Of a stretch of DNA of 64,000 nt, positions 43,870 to 52,130 are shown one piece after another; position 1 is the stretch's first letter; each line of letters begins with the position of its first letter. The notes under the pieces were generated by a model. The model worked only from the letters and a program-made list of their open reading frames with translations. It was not told the DNA's origin and made no database searches. Both the position numbers and the translations under genes were made by a program. Origin of the DNA: Halobellus litoreus (GTDB taxonomy: Archaea; Halobacteriota; Halobacteria; Halobacteriales; Haloferacaceae); assembly GCF_024464595.1 (NCBI RefSeq), contig NZ_JANHAW010000003.1, positions 124,001-188,000 of the forward strand, read 5' to 3'.

Positions 43870-44904
43870 ATGCGAACCGCTGTGTTAGTCGAACCGACGG
43901 AGTTCGAACTGCAGGACCGGGGGCGGCCGACGCCCGGGCCGGAGGACGTGCTCGTCGCGATACGAGACGTCGGTATCTGCGGCTCGGACGTCCACTACTA
44001 CGAGCACGGCCGGATCGGCGACTACGTCGTCGAGGAGCCGCTCGTGTTGGGCCACGAGAGCGCGGGCGAGGTCGTCGAGGTCGGCGAGAACGTCACCGGG
44101 CTCGAACCGGGCGATCGAGTCGCGCTGGAGCCCGGCGTCCCCTGCCGACGGTGTGCCCACTGCAAGCGGGGCGAGTACCACCTCTGCGAGTCGGTCGAGT
44201 TTATGGCGACGCCTCCGCACGACGGGGCGTTCGCGGAGTACGTCTCCTGGCCGGCCGATTTCGCCTACGAGCTCCCGGGGACCGTTTCGACGGTGGAAGG
44301 GGCGCTCTGCGAACCGCTGTCGGTGGGGATCCACGCCGCGCGGCGCGGGAACGTCGGCACCGGCGACACCGTTCTCGTCACAGGGGCCGGACCGATCGGT
44401 CTGCTGGCCGCGGAGGCCGCCCGCGCGGCGGGGGCGACCGACGTACTCATCACCGACATCGTGCCGGAGAAACTCGAGTTCGCCCGCGAAAGGGGCGTTG
44501 ACCGTGCCATCAACATCGCGGAGACCGACCTCGAAACGGCCGTCGACGAGTACACTGACGGCGTCGGTGCCGACGTGGTCGTCGAGGCCTCGGGGGCGGA
44601 GGCGTCGATCAGGTCGACGCTCGACGGAGTACGACGGGGCGGGACAGTGGTGCTCGTCGGCCTGTCGGACGAGGCGGCGGTCCCACTCGACGTCCTCGAC
44701 GTGATCGACAACGAGATCGACGTTCACGGATCGTTCCGCTACGCGAACACCTACCCGGCGGCCATCGACCTCCTCGCCGACGACGTCGTCGACGTGGAGG
44801 GACTCGTCGACTTCCGCTCGCCGCTTTCGGACGTCGACGACGCCTTCGAGCGCGCGATGGAGCCGACCGTGATCAAGGGGATGATCTCCGTTGACGACGC
44901 GTGA
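43870..44904 (+). CDS. Zinc-dependent polyol dehydrogenase (sorbitol/xylitol dehydrogenase-like)
   Basis: A 344-residue MDR enzyme close to sorbitol and xylitol dehydrogenases. Catalytic zinc residues lie in DVGICGSDVHYYEHG and PLVLGHESAGE, with the polyol-dehydrogenase YEHGRIGDYVV loop. Structural Cys residues are in PCRRCAHCKRGEYHLC. The Rossmann loop is VLVTGAGPIGLLAAE and Asp in LITDIVPEK suggests NAD. It would convert a polyol to a ketose. The ATG at 43870 starts the conserved MRTAVLVEP; an in-frame GTG four codons earlier is possible. Confidence 0.9.
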   Translation: MRTAVLVEPTEFELQDRGRPTPGPEDVLVAIRDVGICGSDVHYYEHGRIGDYVVEEPLVLGHESAGEVVEVGENVTGLEPGDRVALEPGVPCRRCAHCKRGEYHLCESVEFMATPPHDGAFAEYVSWPADFAYELPGTVSTVEGALCEPLSVGIHAARRGNVGTGDTVLVTGAGPIGLLAAEAARAAGATDVLITDIVPEKLEFARERGVDRAINIAETDLETAVDEYTDGVGADVVVEASGAEASIRSTLDGVRRGGTVVLVGLSDEAAVPLDVLDVIDNEIDVHGSFRYANTYPAAIDLLADDVVDVEGLVDFRSPLSDVDDAFERAMEPTVIKGMISVDDA

Positions 44905-45012
44905 GGAGTGGTCCGCCCGAGAGCGACTCCCGCGCGACGGATTCGGTTCGGCGGCCTCTCGCTCTTCTTGGACGCACGGGCGCTCGGAGACATCGCGTCG
45001 GGAGGACGGGGA

Positions 45013-46038
45013 ATGAAAGCGGCCGTCCTCACCGACCACGACGAGGTCTCGATCGAGGACCGCGAGCGCCCAGCGCCGGGTCCGGACGAAGCGGTGGTCC
45101 GGGTCGGGGCCTGCGGGGTCTGTATGACCGACTACCACCTGTACCGGGGGACGTTCCCCGCGGAGTACCCCCTCGTCCCCGGTCACGAGAGCGCGGGCGA
45201 GGTCGTCGAGGTCGGTGACGACGTGACCGCCGTCGCTGCGGGCGACCGCGTCGCCGTCTACCCCGGGCGTCCCTGCGGCGATTGCCACTTCTGCGAGCAG
45301 GGCCGGCAGAACCTCTGTCCGGACTTGGTCGCGATCGGCGGCGCGGGCGACGAGATTCTCGACGGGGCGTTCGCGGAGTACGTCCGCGTCCCGGCCGGCA
45401 GTCTCGAACCGATCGGCGACCTCTCGTACGAACACGCGACCTTCGCGGAACCGCTCGGGTGTTGCATCCGGGGCGTCGATCAGGCCGACATCGAGACCGG
45501 CGACACCGTCGTCATCGTCGGCGCGGGGCCGATCGGCCTCCTGCTCCTGCAGGCGTTTCGCGCCAGCGGCGCGGGGACGGTCGTCGTCTCCGAACCGGTC
45601 GACCACCGGCGGCAGGCGGCGGCCGATCTGGGTGCTGACCACGTGGTCGATCCGACTTCGACGCCGCTCTCGGAACGCATCTCCGACCTCGTCGACCGCG
45701 TCGACGTCAGCGTCGAGGCGGTCGGGCTCCCGGACACCATCGAGACGGCGCACTCGATCACCGCACCCGGCGGGACGACCCTCGTCTTCGGCGTGCCGCC
45801 GCAGGACGAGACTATCGAAATCGATCCCTTCGAGGTGTACTACCGGGAACTCGAACTGGTCGGGACGTTCGCGCTCACGCCGAACACGTTCTCCCGGGCG
45901 GTGACGCTCCTCCAGGGCGACCGCGTGGCTGTCGAGCCGTTGATAACCGAGCGGTTCGACCTCTCGGGACTGCAACGCGCGTTCGACGGGATGGCCGACA
46001 ACGACGGTCTGAAGAAGGTCATCTATCCGAATCGCTGA
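45013..46038 (+). CDS. Zinc-dependent alcohol/polyol dehydrogenase, paralogue of 33416
   Basis: A 341-residue MDR enzyme. Zinc-site segments are GACGVCMTDYHLYRG, PLVPGHESAGE and PCGDCHFCEQGRQNLC, and the cofactor loop is VVIVGAGPIGLLLLQAF. It closely resembles the enzyme at 33416, sharing MTDYHLYRG and an FGVPPQDETIEIDPFEVYY block. A GGAGG lies 8 bases before the ATG at 45013, so the longer upstream frame is not used. It is likely co-transcribed with the polyol dehydrogenase 108 bp upstream. Confidence 0.88.
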   Translation: MKAAVLTDHDEVSIEDRERPAPGPDEAVVRVGACGVCMTDYHLYRGTFPAEYPLVPGHESAGEVVEVGDDVTAVAAGDRVAVYPGRPCGDCHFCEQGRQNLCPDLVAIGGAGDEILDGAFAEYVRVPAGSLEPIGDLSYEHATFAEPLGCCIRGVDQADIETGDTVVIVGAGPIGLLLLQAFRASGAGTVVVSEPVDHRRQAAADLGADHVVDPTSTPLSERISDLVDRVDVSVEAVGLPDTIETAHSITAPGGTTLVFGVPPQDETIEIDPFEVYYRELELVGTFALTPNTFSRAVTLLQGDRVAVEPLITERFDLSGLQRAFDGMADNDGLKKVIYPNR

Positions 46039-46107
46039 ATCCGCAATCGATTGCTCGCTACCTCTTCCCGCCGCAGTATCTCCCGTCCACCCGACCGTCC
46101 CCAAACA

Positions 46108-46116
46108 GTTTTATCC
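46108..46116 (+). promoter_or_regulatory. TATA promoter for the PfkB-like kinase gene
   Basis: The element gttttatcc is centred about 25 bases before the ATG at 46137. This favours that ATG over the in-frame ATG nine bases earlier. Confidence 0.45.
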
Positions 46117-46136
46117 GGGTTGGTCGGATGACGAGT

Positions 46137-47273
46137 ATGAGCGACACACAGCCGAGCGTGACGACCGATGCGGCGGTACGCGCTTGCCAGCGGCAGTTGC
46201 CGGCGTCGATCGACGGCGGGAGCGTGGTCTTCGGCTTCGACGGGATGATCGACGCCGTCCAGGAGCTGGTCGACACCCGTCACGATCCCGACTCCTACAC
46301 GCCGATCCAGACGCTCGATTCTCTCGCCGACCGCCTCCGGGACTCGGCGGCCGAGAACAGTTCGATCGCGATCGAGTGGGTCCGGAACGGGACCCGAACC
46401 GGCGGCCACACCGCCCATCTCACGCGGTTCTTCGGGAAGATCGGATACGACCCGACGATGATCGGCACCTTCGGCCGGCCGGTTCGAGACGCATTCCAAG
46501 CCGAGTTCGGCGAGTACGGGATGGTCTCTCTCGGTGAACCCGGCGAGACGCACGCCGTCGAGTTCGACGATGGGAAGTGTATGCTCGTCGAACCCGGGAG
46601 CTACCTCCGGCTCGACTGGGAGACGCTCACCGAGACGGTGACGGTCGACGAGCTCGCCGCGCACGTCGACGGCACCGAGCTCCTGGGAATCGGCTACTGG
46701 ACCGTCATCTCGCGGCTGCCGTCGATCCTCTCGGGACTCCGAGAAGACCTCTGGCCGACGCTCTCGGATCCGCCGGAACGGGTCCTCTTCGACCCCGGCG
46801 ACATCCGTCAGTTGACCGCTGACGAAATCGGGGCCGGGGTCGAGCCGCTGGACGGGCTCGCGACGGTCGCCGACGTCACCCTTAGCGCGAACCGCGTCGA
46901 GACGCTCGCGCTGGCGGATCGGCTAACGGCCGAGGATCCCGACCGGACCTTCGCCGAGGCCGCAGCCGTCGTGTACGACAGTTTGAACGTGTCGCGCTTC
47001 GTCGGTCACAACGTGGACTGTTCGCTGTCGATTTCGGACGCTGGGGCGGCACGCGTGGCGGTCCCGAGGGTCGAAGAGCCAGCGCTCACGACCAGCGCGG
47101 GCGATCACTTTAACGCCGGACTCGCGCTCGGCCTGCTTCAGGGCCTCGACGAAGCCGCCGCCCTGACGCTCGGGAACGCCGTTGCGAACCGTTTTGTCCG
47201 GACCGGGTCGCCGCCGTCGTTCGACGAGATCAGAGCGACCGTGGAGCGGTACGACGAGTTGCTCGCGGACTGA
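46137..47273 (+). CDS. PfkB/ribokinase-like sugar kinase, divergent
   Basis: A 378-residue protein of the ribokinase fold, longer than usual. N-terminal VVFGFDGMIDAV replaces the common G-E-x-x-x-D opening. RTGGHTAHLTRFFGKIG corresponds to the substrate/GG-switch region and SAGDHFNAGLALGLL to the GAGD catalytic signature, with Ala-Gly-Asp conserved but Ser for the first Gly. The divergence makes the substrate uncertain; 2-keto-3-deoxy sugar acids fit the neighbours (dehydratase before it, aldolase after it). An ADP-dependent or non-standard phosphate donor cannot be excluded. Confidence 0.75.
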   Translation: MSDTQPSVTTDAAVRACQRQLPASIDGGSVVFGFDGMIDAVQELVDTRHDPDSYTPIQTLDSLADRLRDSAAENSSIAIEWVRNGTRTGGHTAHLTRFFGKIGYDPTMIGTFGRPVRDAFQAEFGEYGMVSLGEPGETHAVEFDDGKCMLVEPGSYLRLDWETLTETVTVDELAAHVDGTELLGIGYWTVISRLPSILSGLREDLWPTLSDPPERVLFDPGDIRQLTADEIGAGVEPLDGLATVADVTLSANRVETLALADRLTAEDPDRTFAEAAAVVYDSLNVSRFVGHNVDCSLSISDAGAARVAVPRVEEPALTTSAGDHFNAGLALGLLQGLDEAAALTLGNAVANRFVRTGSPPSFDEIRATVERYDELLAD

Positions 47274-47387
47274 GCGAGACGGCGCGACTCCTTCGGGCCA
47301 TCAATCACAGTGAACGCGGGCCCTGCACGTGAGCCGGACCCCAAACGCTTTGGTAATTCTGCGTGTGGGTTCGCTCGGGAATTCACG

Positions 47388-48191
47388 ATGAGCGACTACG
47401 ACCTGTTGGACACCGATTCCGGCAACGCACTCGTGACGGCGATCGACCACGGCCTCTCGCTCGGTGCGACCGAGGGCTTTCGCGATCCGGAAAGGACGCT
47501 GCGGGCCGTCCTCGACGGCGGCCCGGACGCCGTTCTGGTGGGACCGCACTTCGCGCGCCGTTACGGCGACGTGATCGAGGAGGCCGGCGCGGACGTCGTC
47601 GTCACGGCCGACATCGTGACGAACTCCACGCGCCCCGGCTTCGACGACGGACAGGACGTGTGGACTCCGGCGTTCGATCCGGAGCTCCTGCTCGACCTCG
47701 ATCCGCTTGGGGTGAAAGTCGTCCTCGTCTTCGGCCGCGACGACCGGGAGATGTTCGTCCGCAACCTCTCGTACATCGCCGAGATGGCCGAGGCGCTCCG
47801 CGGGACGGGAATCCCGCTCGTCGTCGAACCCGTGATGTGGGGAAGTCGCGTGCCTGCCGAACTCGAGACCCACCCGGAGTACGTCGCGCGGGCGGCGCGG
47901 ATGGCCTGGGAGTACGGCGCCGACGTTCTGAAACTGCCCTATACCGGCGACGTCGAGACGTTCGAACCGATCGTCGAGCACTCGCCGGTCCCGGTTATGA
48001 TCCTCGGCGGTCCGAAGTCCGGGACCACGGCCTCGATGCTCTCGACCGTCGAGGGCGCCATCGCGGCCGGCGCCCGCGGGATTATGATCGGCCGTTCCAT
48101 CTGGAAGACGTCGGACCCGACGAGCGTCGTCACCGCCCTCGACGACATCATCCACGAGGGGAAGTCGGTCGACGCCGTCTGGGACGCGTGA
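47388..48191 (+). CDS. DeoC/FbaB-type class I aldolase
   Basis: A 267-residue TIM-barrel aldolase of the DeoC/LacD/FbaB superfamily, which also includes haloarchaeal class I fructose-bisphosphate and 2-keto-3-deoxy aldolases. It opens ALVTAIDHGLSLG; the candidate Schiff-base Lys182 is in ADVLKLPYTGD, followed by the phosphate-site GGPKSGTT and GIMIGRSIW segments. The ATG at 47388 starts the conserved MSDYDLLD; a longer frame upstream is less plausible. It is the last gene of the catabolic locus before AT-rich DNA and is likely the final cleavage step. Confidence 0.85.
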   Translation: MSDYDLLDTDSGNALVTAIDHGLSLGATEGFRDPERTLRAVLDGGPDAVLVGPHFARRYGDVIEEAGADVVVTADIVTNSTRPGFDDGQDVWTPAFDPELLLDLDPLGVKVVLVFGRDDREMFVRNLSYIAEMAEALRGTGIPLVVEPVMWGSRVPAELETHPEYVARAARMAWEYGADVLKLPYTGDVETFEPIVEHSPVPVMILGGPKSGTTASMLSTVEGAIAAGARGIMIGRSIWKTSDPTSVVTALDDIIHEGKSVDAVWDA

Positions 48192-49263
48192 GCTAGTCCG
48201 TCGCCGCCGAGAGTCCTCGTTTCGACGTGGTTCTGCCACGCTTCAAAAGATTGCAGCCGGTACAGTCGGTGCGCCGCGTCCCGAGTTATGATCAATCCTC
48301 TTTTCGGTCGCTCACTTTCTCTCGGGCTGACAGCCATTGATGATAGACTCCAGTAGGGTATCGCTTGAACTAGCCCTCGTTCAGCGGAGTGTTCCCGGAC
48401 CGAACGATGTTCGTGTGTCACTACAATCAAATAAAAACCTGGAAAAATATAATAAATATAATACACTAAATTATATTATGAATATATGGACCCTTGAGAA
48501 ATAAGAAAATAAAGTAACGTTTTAGCGTTTGAAATAGAAAAGTAGACTAATACATAGAATGTATGGAAATTAAATTTATAGAGTGAATTAAGATAATACT
48601 ACGATTTGAAATACTTTTACACGCCAAACAGTACGAAGGTTTCACATACTCTCTCGACCGTGCGGTGGTCTGATACATCTCTCCCAGATATTTTCTTTTC
48701 GGATCTGTCTGCCAACAATCGTCCCCACAACATAAGTATAATTATCTAATCAAATGTCACTGACTCCTGCCGCCAGAAGACAATAACAACCGTACGTTCG
48801 TTATCATAGGCGCTACGATCGCGTATTGTTTGGAACGTCCGCCAGCCCCGACCGAACCAAAATATCACATAAATAATTATAACGAAAATTAACACATTTT
48901 GAAAGCGTGATTTCTGTTCTGCGCGCCGAAGAATTCTATGATGGAATAATAGCCTAATATAGACAAAAAACAGTAGACAGAATATATGAATGTATGCTAA
49001 ATATCCAGAAAATATACGTATATCAACCGGAACTGTGCTTTGGAACCTGTGGGATTCGGCTTTACGACTTGCTGCATAAAGCTGTGACGGTGCATACAAA
49101 TATTTACATATCAGTGACGGCGTCCCCCGCACTGGTCGCCGACGTACTTTTTCGCCCTGCTGTCCACTCCGGGGCCGATCTCAGTATGGCGAAATGGTCG
49201 AGCGTGTTTTCTCGGCCACGCGATTCAGTGACTGCCTCCGACCCCCGTGACCGTCACTGGAAG
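48192..49263. other. Long AT-rich intergenic region, right flank of the catabolic locus
   Basis: About 1070 bp. From 48420 to about 49120 the DNA is very AT-rich, in sharp contrast to the high-GC DNA on both sides. The only sizeable open frame (48746-49132, minus) is Phe/Ile/Arg-rich and not convincing. Nothing diagnostic of an origin, tRNA or insertion sequence was found. Confidence 0.6.
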
Positions 49264-50097
49264 TTACTGCTCGCCTGTCGACCGTCTGCGAACGAGCGCG
49301 ACGGCGGTGGCCGCCCGCTCGCCGAACGCCCAGACCACGACGACCAGGATCAAGACGAAGTAGAGGACGAAAAACTGGTCCGGCAAAGCGCTGAGGCCTT
49401 CGATAGAGAGCTCGAAGCCGGCGGCCGACCCATCCGTCGTCGGATCGACGCCGACTCGGCTCGCGACGACGCTGCCGAACAGGAACGTGCCGAGGACGAG
49501 CCAGGCGACACCGGATCTGTCCGCCAGTCGCCACCCGACTGCGACAGCGATCAGGGCGACGACGAGCACGGTGACGAGCCAGCCTTGCGGAACTTCGACG
49601 CCCGCGACCGGCACGACTAACGGTTCGATAGCCCCGATGACCATCCACGCCAGGGGGGCCAGCAACACCACGAAGAGCGGCGCGAACACGACGTACGACA
49701 GGAGGATATCGAGGGGCGGCCACTCGGACTGGATCATCCGCTGTCGTCGTGTCTGGTTGGCCTCGGGGTGGCCGGCGATCGGACCGCGTACGCCTTCGCC
49801 TTCCGGGTTCTCGCTATCGCCCCCGTCGGCCGTCGGAGACGAGGTGTCCACCTGCTCGGGGACGAACGCCACCTTCGCCAGGTTCGAGACTGCCACCAGC
49901 GTCTGGGCGCCGAACACCCACACGCTCGTGACCAGTACCACGAGGACGACTCCGTTGACGAAGACGGACCGTCGGAGGCCCGAGAACCCGAGGGCGACGT
50001 CGCCGAGCGCGCTGGCTCCGACGTACGCGACGAACGAACTGATGATCAGAGCGGCGAGCACGTCGTTGGCGTACCGTTCGAGCGTGTGTTCCGTCAT
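49264..50097 (-). CDS. Multi-pass membrane protein beside the injection-system genes
   Basis: A 277-residue protein with six to seven predicted helices (about 13-35, 46-66, 127-150, 165-187, 194-211 and 238-260) and a polar cytosolic loop at about 80-125. I do not recognise the family. It is transcribed away from the injection-system cluster and shares the intergenic region with it. A perfect 16-bp palindrome (50120-50135) sits at its promoter. A role in release or membrane docking of the particles is possible but unproven. Confidence 0.6.
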   Translation of the reverse strand: MTEHTLERYANDVLAALIISSFVAYVGASALGDVALGFSGLRRSVFVNGVVLVVLVTSVWVFGAQTLVAVSNLAKVAFVPEQVDTSSPTADGGDSENPEGEGVRGPIAGHPEANQTRRQRMIQSEWPPLDILLSYVVFAPLFVVLLAPLAWMVIGAIEPLVVPVAGVEVPQGWLVTVLVVALIAVAVGWRLADRSGVAWLVLGTFLFGSVVASRVGVDPTTDGSAAGFELSIEGLSALPDQFFVLYFVLILVVVVWAFGERAATAVALVRRRSTGEQ

Positions 50098-50452
50098 TGT
50101 GACCGTCCCCGATCTATATGGCGCTCGCGAGCGCCAAGCGGCCTAGAGAGCCAACTCCTACTACGGTCGTTTTCGTCTATCCTTCACCGCAGTCGTTGTG
50201 GCCTCCCGATACCGCAGTCGGTATGACCGGATCTTCCACCGCCACGATTGACCTCTGGTCGTTGTCCGCATAGGTGTTACCAAGTCAGTAATAAAACTTT
50301 TGCGTACTGGACAACGAATTGAGGTGAGAGGCGGCATCGATGCTACGTACGACGAGCGTGCGGGGGAAACCCACTGGTCGATCGGTTCCTGTCGACGGCT
50401 CAGTGTTGCGTCTATCTACCGAGAGGACGCCCGTGATCGGGGGTGCCCGTTG
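50098..50452. other. Divergent control region before the injection-system genes
   Basis: About 355 bp with no gene. It holds a 16-bp palindrome (50120-50135), a 10-bp direct repeat accgcagtcg at 50186 and 50211, an overlapping inverted repeat (50209-50224), and a plus-strand TATA-like element taataaaact (50289-50298) about 160 bases before the first cluster gene. Confidence 0.5.
50120..50135. promoter_or_regulatory. Perfect 16-bp palindrome, candidate operator
   Basis: The sequence ggcgctcgcgagcgcc is its own reverse complement. On the minus strand it is followed directly by a TATA-like CATATAGAT (50111-50119) and then the gene at 49264-50097, so it would sit over or next to the BRE. No regulator is identified. 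Confidence 0.5.
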
Positions 50453-51061
50453 ATGACAGCTCCGTCGACCCATACTGCCATCGCCGACGTCGGCGTGACG
50501 CTCGTGGATCTGCTGCACGAGGAGATTCAGCAGCGGATCGAGTTCAAGAAGAGCGAGATCGCGCTCGTCTCGCCGGCCGACGCCGCCGGCAGCGTCAGGC
50601 TCACTCTCTGGCTGTACCACGTCACCGAGAACAGCCACCTGCGGGACGTCGATCGTCCGAAGCGGACGGGGAACGCCGAGAAACGGTCGCCGCTCGTCCT
50701 CGACCTCCACTATCTGTTGACGGTTCACCCGACCGGCGGCGGGCAGGGGAGCCAGAACGGCGTCTCGACGGCGGCGACGAGCGAGCAGCACGAACTGCTC
50801 GGGCTGGCGATGCAGGTGCTTCACGACAACCCGATTCTCCACGTCGGGATGCTCCCCGAGTCGCTCGCCGACGACGAACTTCAGGTATCCGTCGAACAGC
50901 AGCCGATGGACGAACTAACGAACCTCTGGGGGACGTTTGGGGACCAGGCGTTCCAACCGTCTGTCGCGTACCGCGTCACGCCAGTCGTCATCGACTCCAG
51001 CGTCGAACGGCCGGTCAGGCGGGTCGAGGAACGGACCGTCGAGGAGTACACCCCGTCATGA
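50453..51061 (+). CDS. eCIS tail terminator-like protein (Pvc16/DUF4255)
   Basis: A 202-residue protein. The N-terminal ~130 residues fit the Pvc16/DUF4255 domain: IADVGVTLVDLLHEEI, then LWLYHVTENSHLRD and PLVLDLHYLLTVHP, and QHELLGLAMQVLHDNPIL. In Afp/PVC particles this protein caps the distal end of the sheath-tube stack. The ATG at 50453 starts the conserved MTAPSTHTAIADV. Its TGA overlaps the next ATG, so the two are translationally coupled. First gene of the injection-system operon. Confidence 0.85.
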   Translation: MTAPSTHTAIADVGVTLVDLLHEEIQQRIEFKKSEIALVSPADAAGSVRLTLWLYHVTENSHLRDVDRPKRTGNAEKRSPLVLDLHYLLTVHPTGGGQGSQNGVSTAATSEQHELLGLAMQVLHDNPILHVGMLPESLADDELQVSVEQQPMDELTNLWGTFGDQAFQPSVAYRVTPVVIDSSVERPVRRVEERTVEEYTPS

Positions 51062-51906
51062 GTCGGGACCGGGAGACCTGGGAGGTCACACAGCGCGTCG
51101 GCGAACTGACGACCAAGCTCTCGTTCGCGGTCGAACTCGTCGACGCGTACACCGAGGGTCGGCCGCTCGGTTCCCCAACGGTGGGGCTCGCTGCTCAGCG
51201 GGTGGTGGCCGTCGAGAATCCGAGCGGCTACTATCTGTTCCCCGATCTCACGACCGACCCGGTCGACGTCGTGGTCGACGGTGGCGACCGCTACTTCGAC
51301 GAGCGCGTGACGGTGTATCACTCGACGTCGGCGCCGGACGACGCGTCGGCGGTCGAAGTCACCGACCGGTCGACGCCGGTCGAAATCAGTCTCACCCCGA
51401 CGCCGGCGTTCCAGTTCGCCCCCGGCACGACGACGATTCGGGGGACCGTCGTGGACGACGCCGGGACCGCCGTGGTCGACGCAGCCGTCTCCCTCGACGG
51501 CTTCGCGCCGACGGCGCGGACGACGGCGACCGGGGAGTTCGCTCTCCTCGTCCCCGCGACGGCGTCGGACGTCGTCCGCGACGGCGATGGGAAACGGGTC
51601 ACGGATCCGACCGCGTCCACAGGCGGCGGGTCCAGCGAGGATCCGGGGAACGGTCCGCCGGGAGATGGACCGCCAGGGAACGGTCCGCCGGGCGATGGTC
51701 CGGGGAACGGACCCCCTGGAAACGGCCCACCGGACGACGGGAGGCCACCGAACGCCGCGTCGCTGCCGGACCCGCGACTGGTGGTTCGTCATCCCGACGG
51801 GTCCACAGTCGACACGGACCTGTACGTCGAGGCCGGACGGCTCACCGTTCTGCGGATCCAACTCGGTGGGGAGAGCCTCACGGCCGACCGTCTCGGAATC
51901 TACTAG
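51058..51906 (+). CDS. Carboxypeptidase regulatory-like domain protein with Gly-Pro-rich linker
   Basis: A 282-residue protein, coupled by ATGA overlap to the terminator gene. Residues ~1-100 include a beta region (RVVAVENPSGYYLFPDL) and residues ~120-165 a carboxypeptidase regulatory-like beta domain (IRGTVVDDAGTAVVDAAVSL). A low-complexity collagen-like linker of Gly-Asn/Asp-Gly-Pro-Pro units spans about 195-225, then a small C-terminal beta piece. Similar small proteins follow Pvc16 in other eCIS loci. It may decorate the distal cap. The role is unproven. Confidence 0.65.
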   Translation: MSRDRETWEVTQRVGELTTKLSFAVELVDAYTEGRPLGSPTVGLAAQRVVAVENPSGYYLFPDLTTDPVDVVVDGGDRYFDERVTVYHSTSAPDDASAVEVTDRSTPVEISLTPTPAFQFAPGTTTIRGTVVDDAGTAVVDAAVSLDGFAPTARTTATGEFALLVPATASDVVRDGDGKRVTDPTASTGGGSSEDPGNGPPGDGPPGNGPPGDGPGNGPPGNGPPDDGRPPNAASLPDPRLVVRHPDGSTVDTDLYVEAGRLTVLRIQLGGESLTADRLGIY

Positions 51907-51955
51907 CGAGCGCCTCCGACGGCCAATCTTTCCCCCCACGTGAATTGTCTCGTGT

Positions 51956-52008
51956 ACTGGGATTGCCGTGAGGCGAGTCCATAGACTGGGACCGCCACGG
52001 AGCGAGTC
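51956..52008 (+). repeat. Imperfect tandem repeat upstream of the sheath gene
   Basis: The segments 51956-51979 and 51985-52008 match at about 18 of 24 positions and are spaced 29 bases apart. The surrounding 51907-52130 holds no gene; it may contain an internal promoter for the sheath and tube genes. Confidence 0.4.
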
Positions 52009-52130
52009 GGCCCAACGTACTGACGGAGGGCCATCAGTGGGACGTGAACATGGGACAAGGTTCATTAGATGACGCCACATTGGTACTTTGTGGTATGCAA
52101 CTGTCTCGGCAGCGACTGGAGGGAGTGTAG

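Noticed and set aside
48746-49132. 128-codon minus-strand open frame in AT-rich DNA
   Set aside because: Its Phe/Ile/Tyr/Arg composition is what AT-rich non-coding DNA gives by chance, it lacks the acidic bias of haloarchaeal proteins, and no promoter or ribosome site fits. A foreign small membrane protein is not excluded.
51645-51740. CRISPR-like short repeats
   Set aside because: The repetition is in-frame coding for Gly-Pro-rich units, with no constant repeat-spacer structure.
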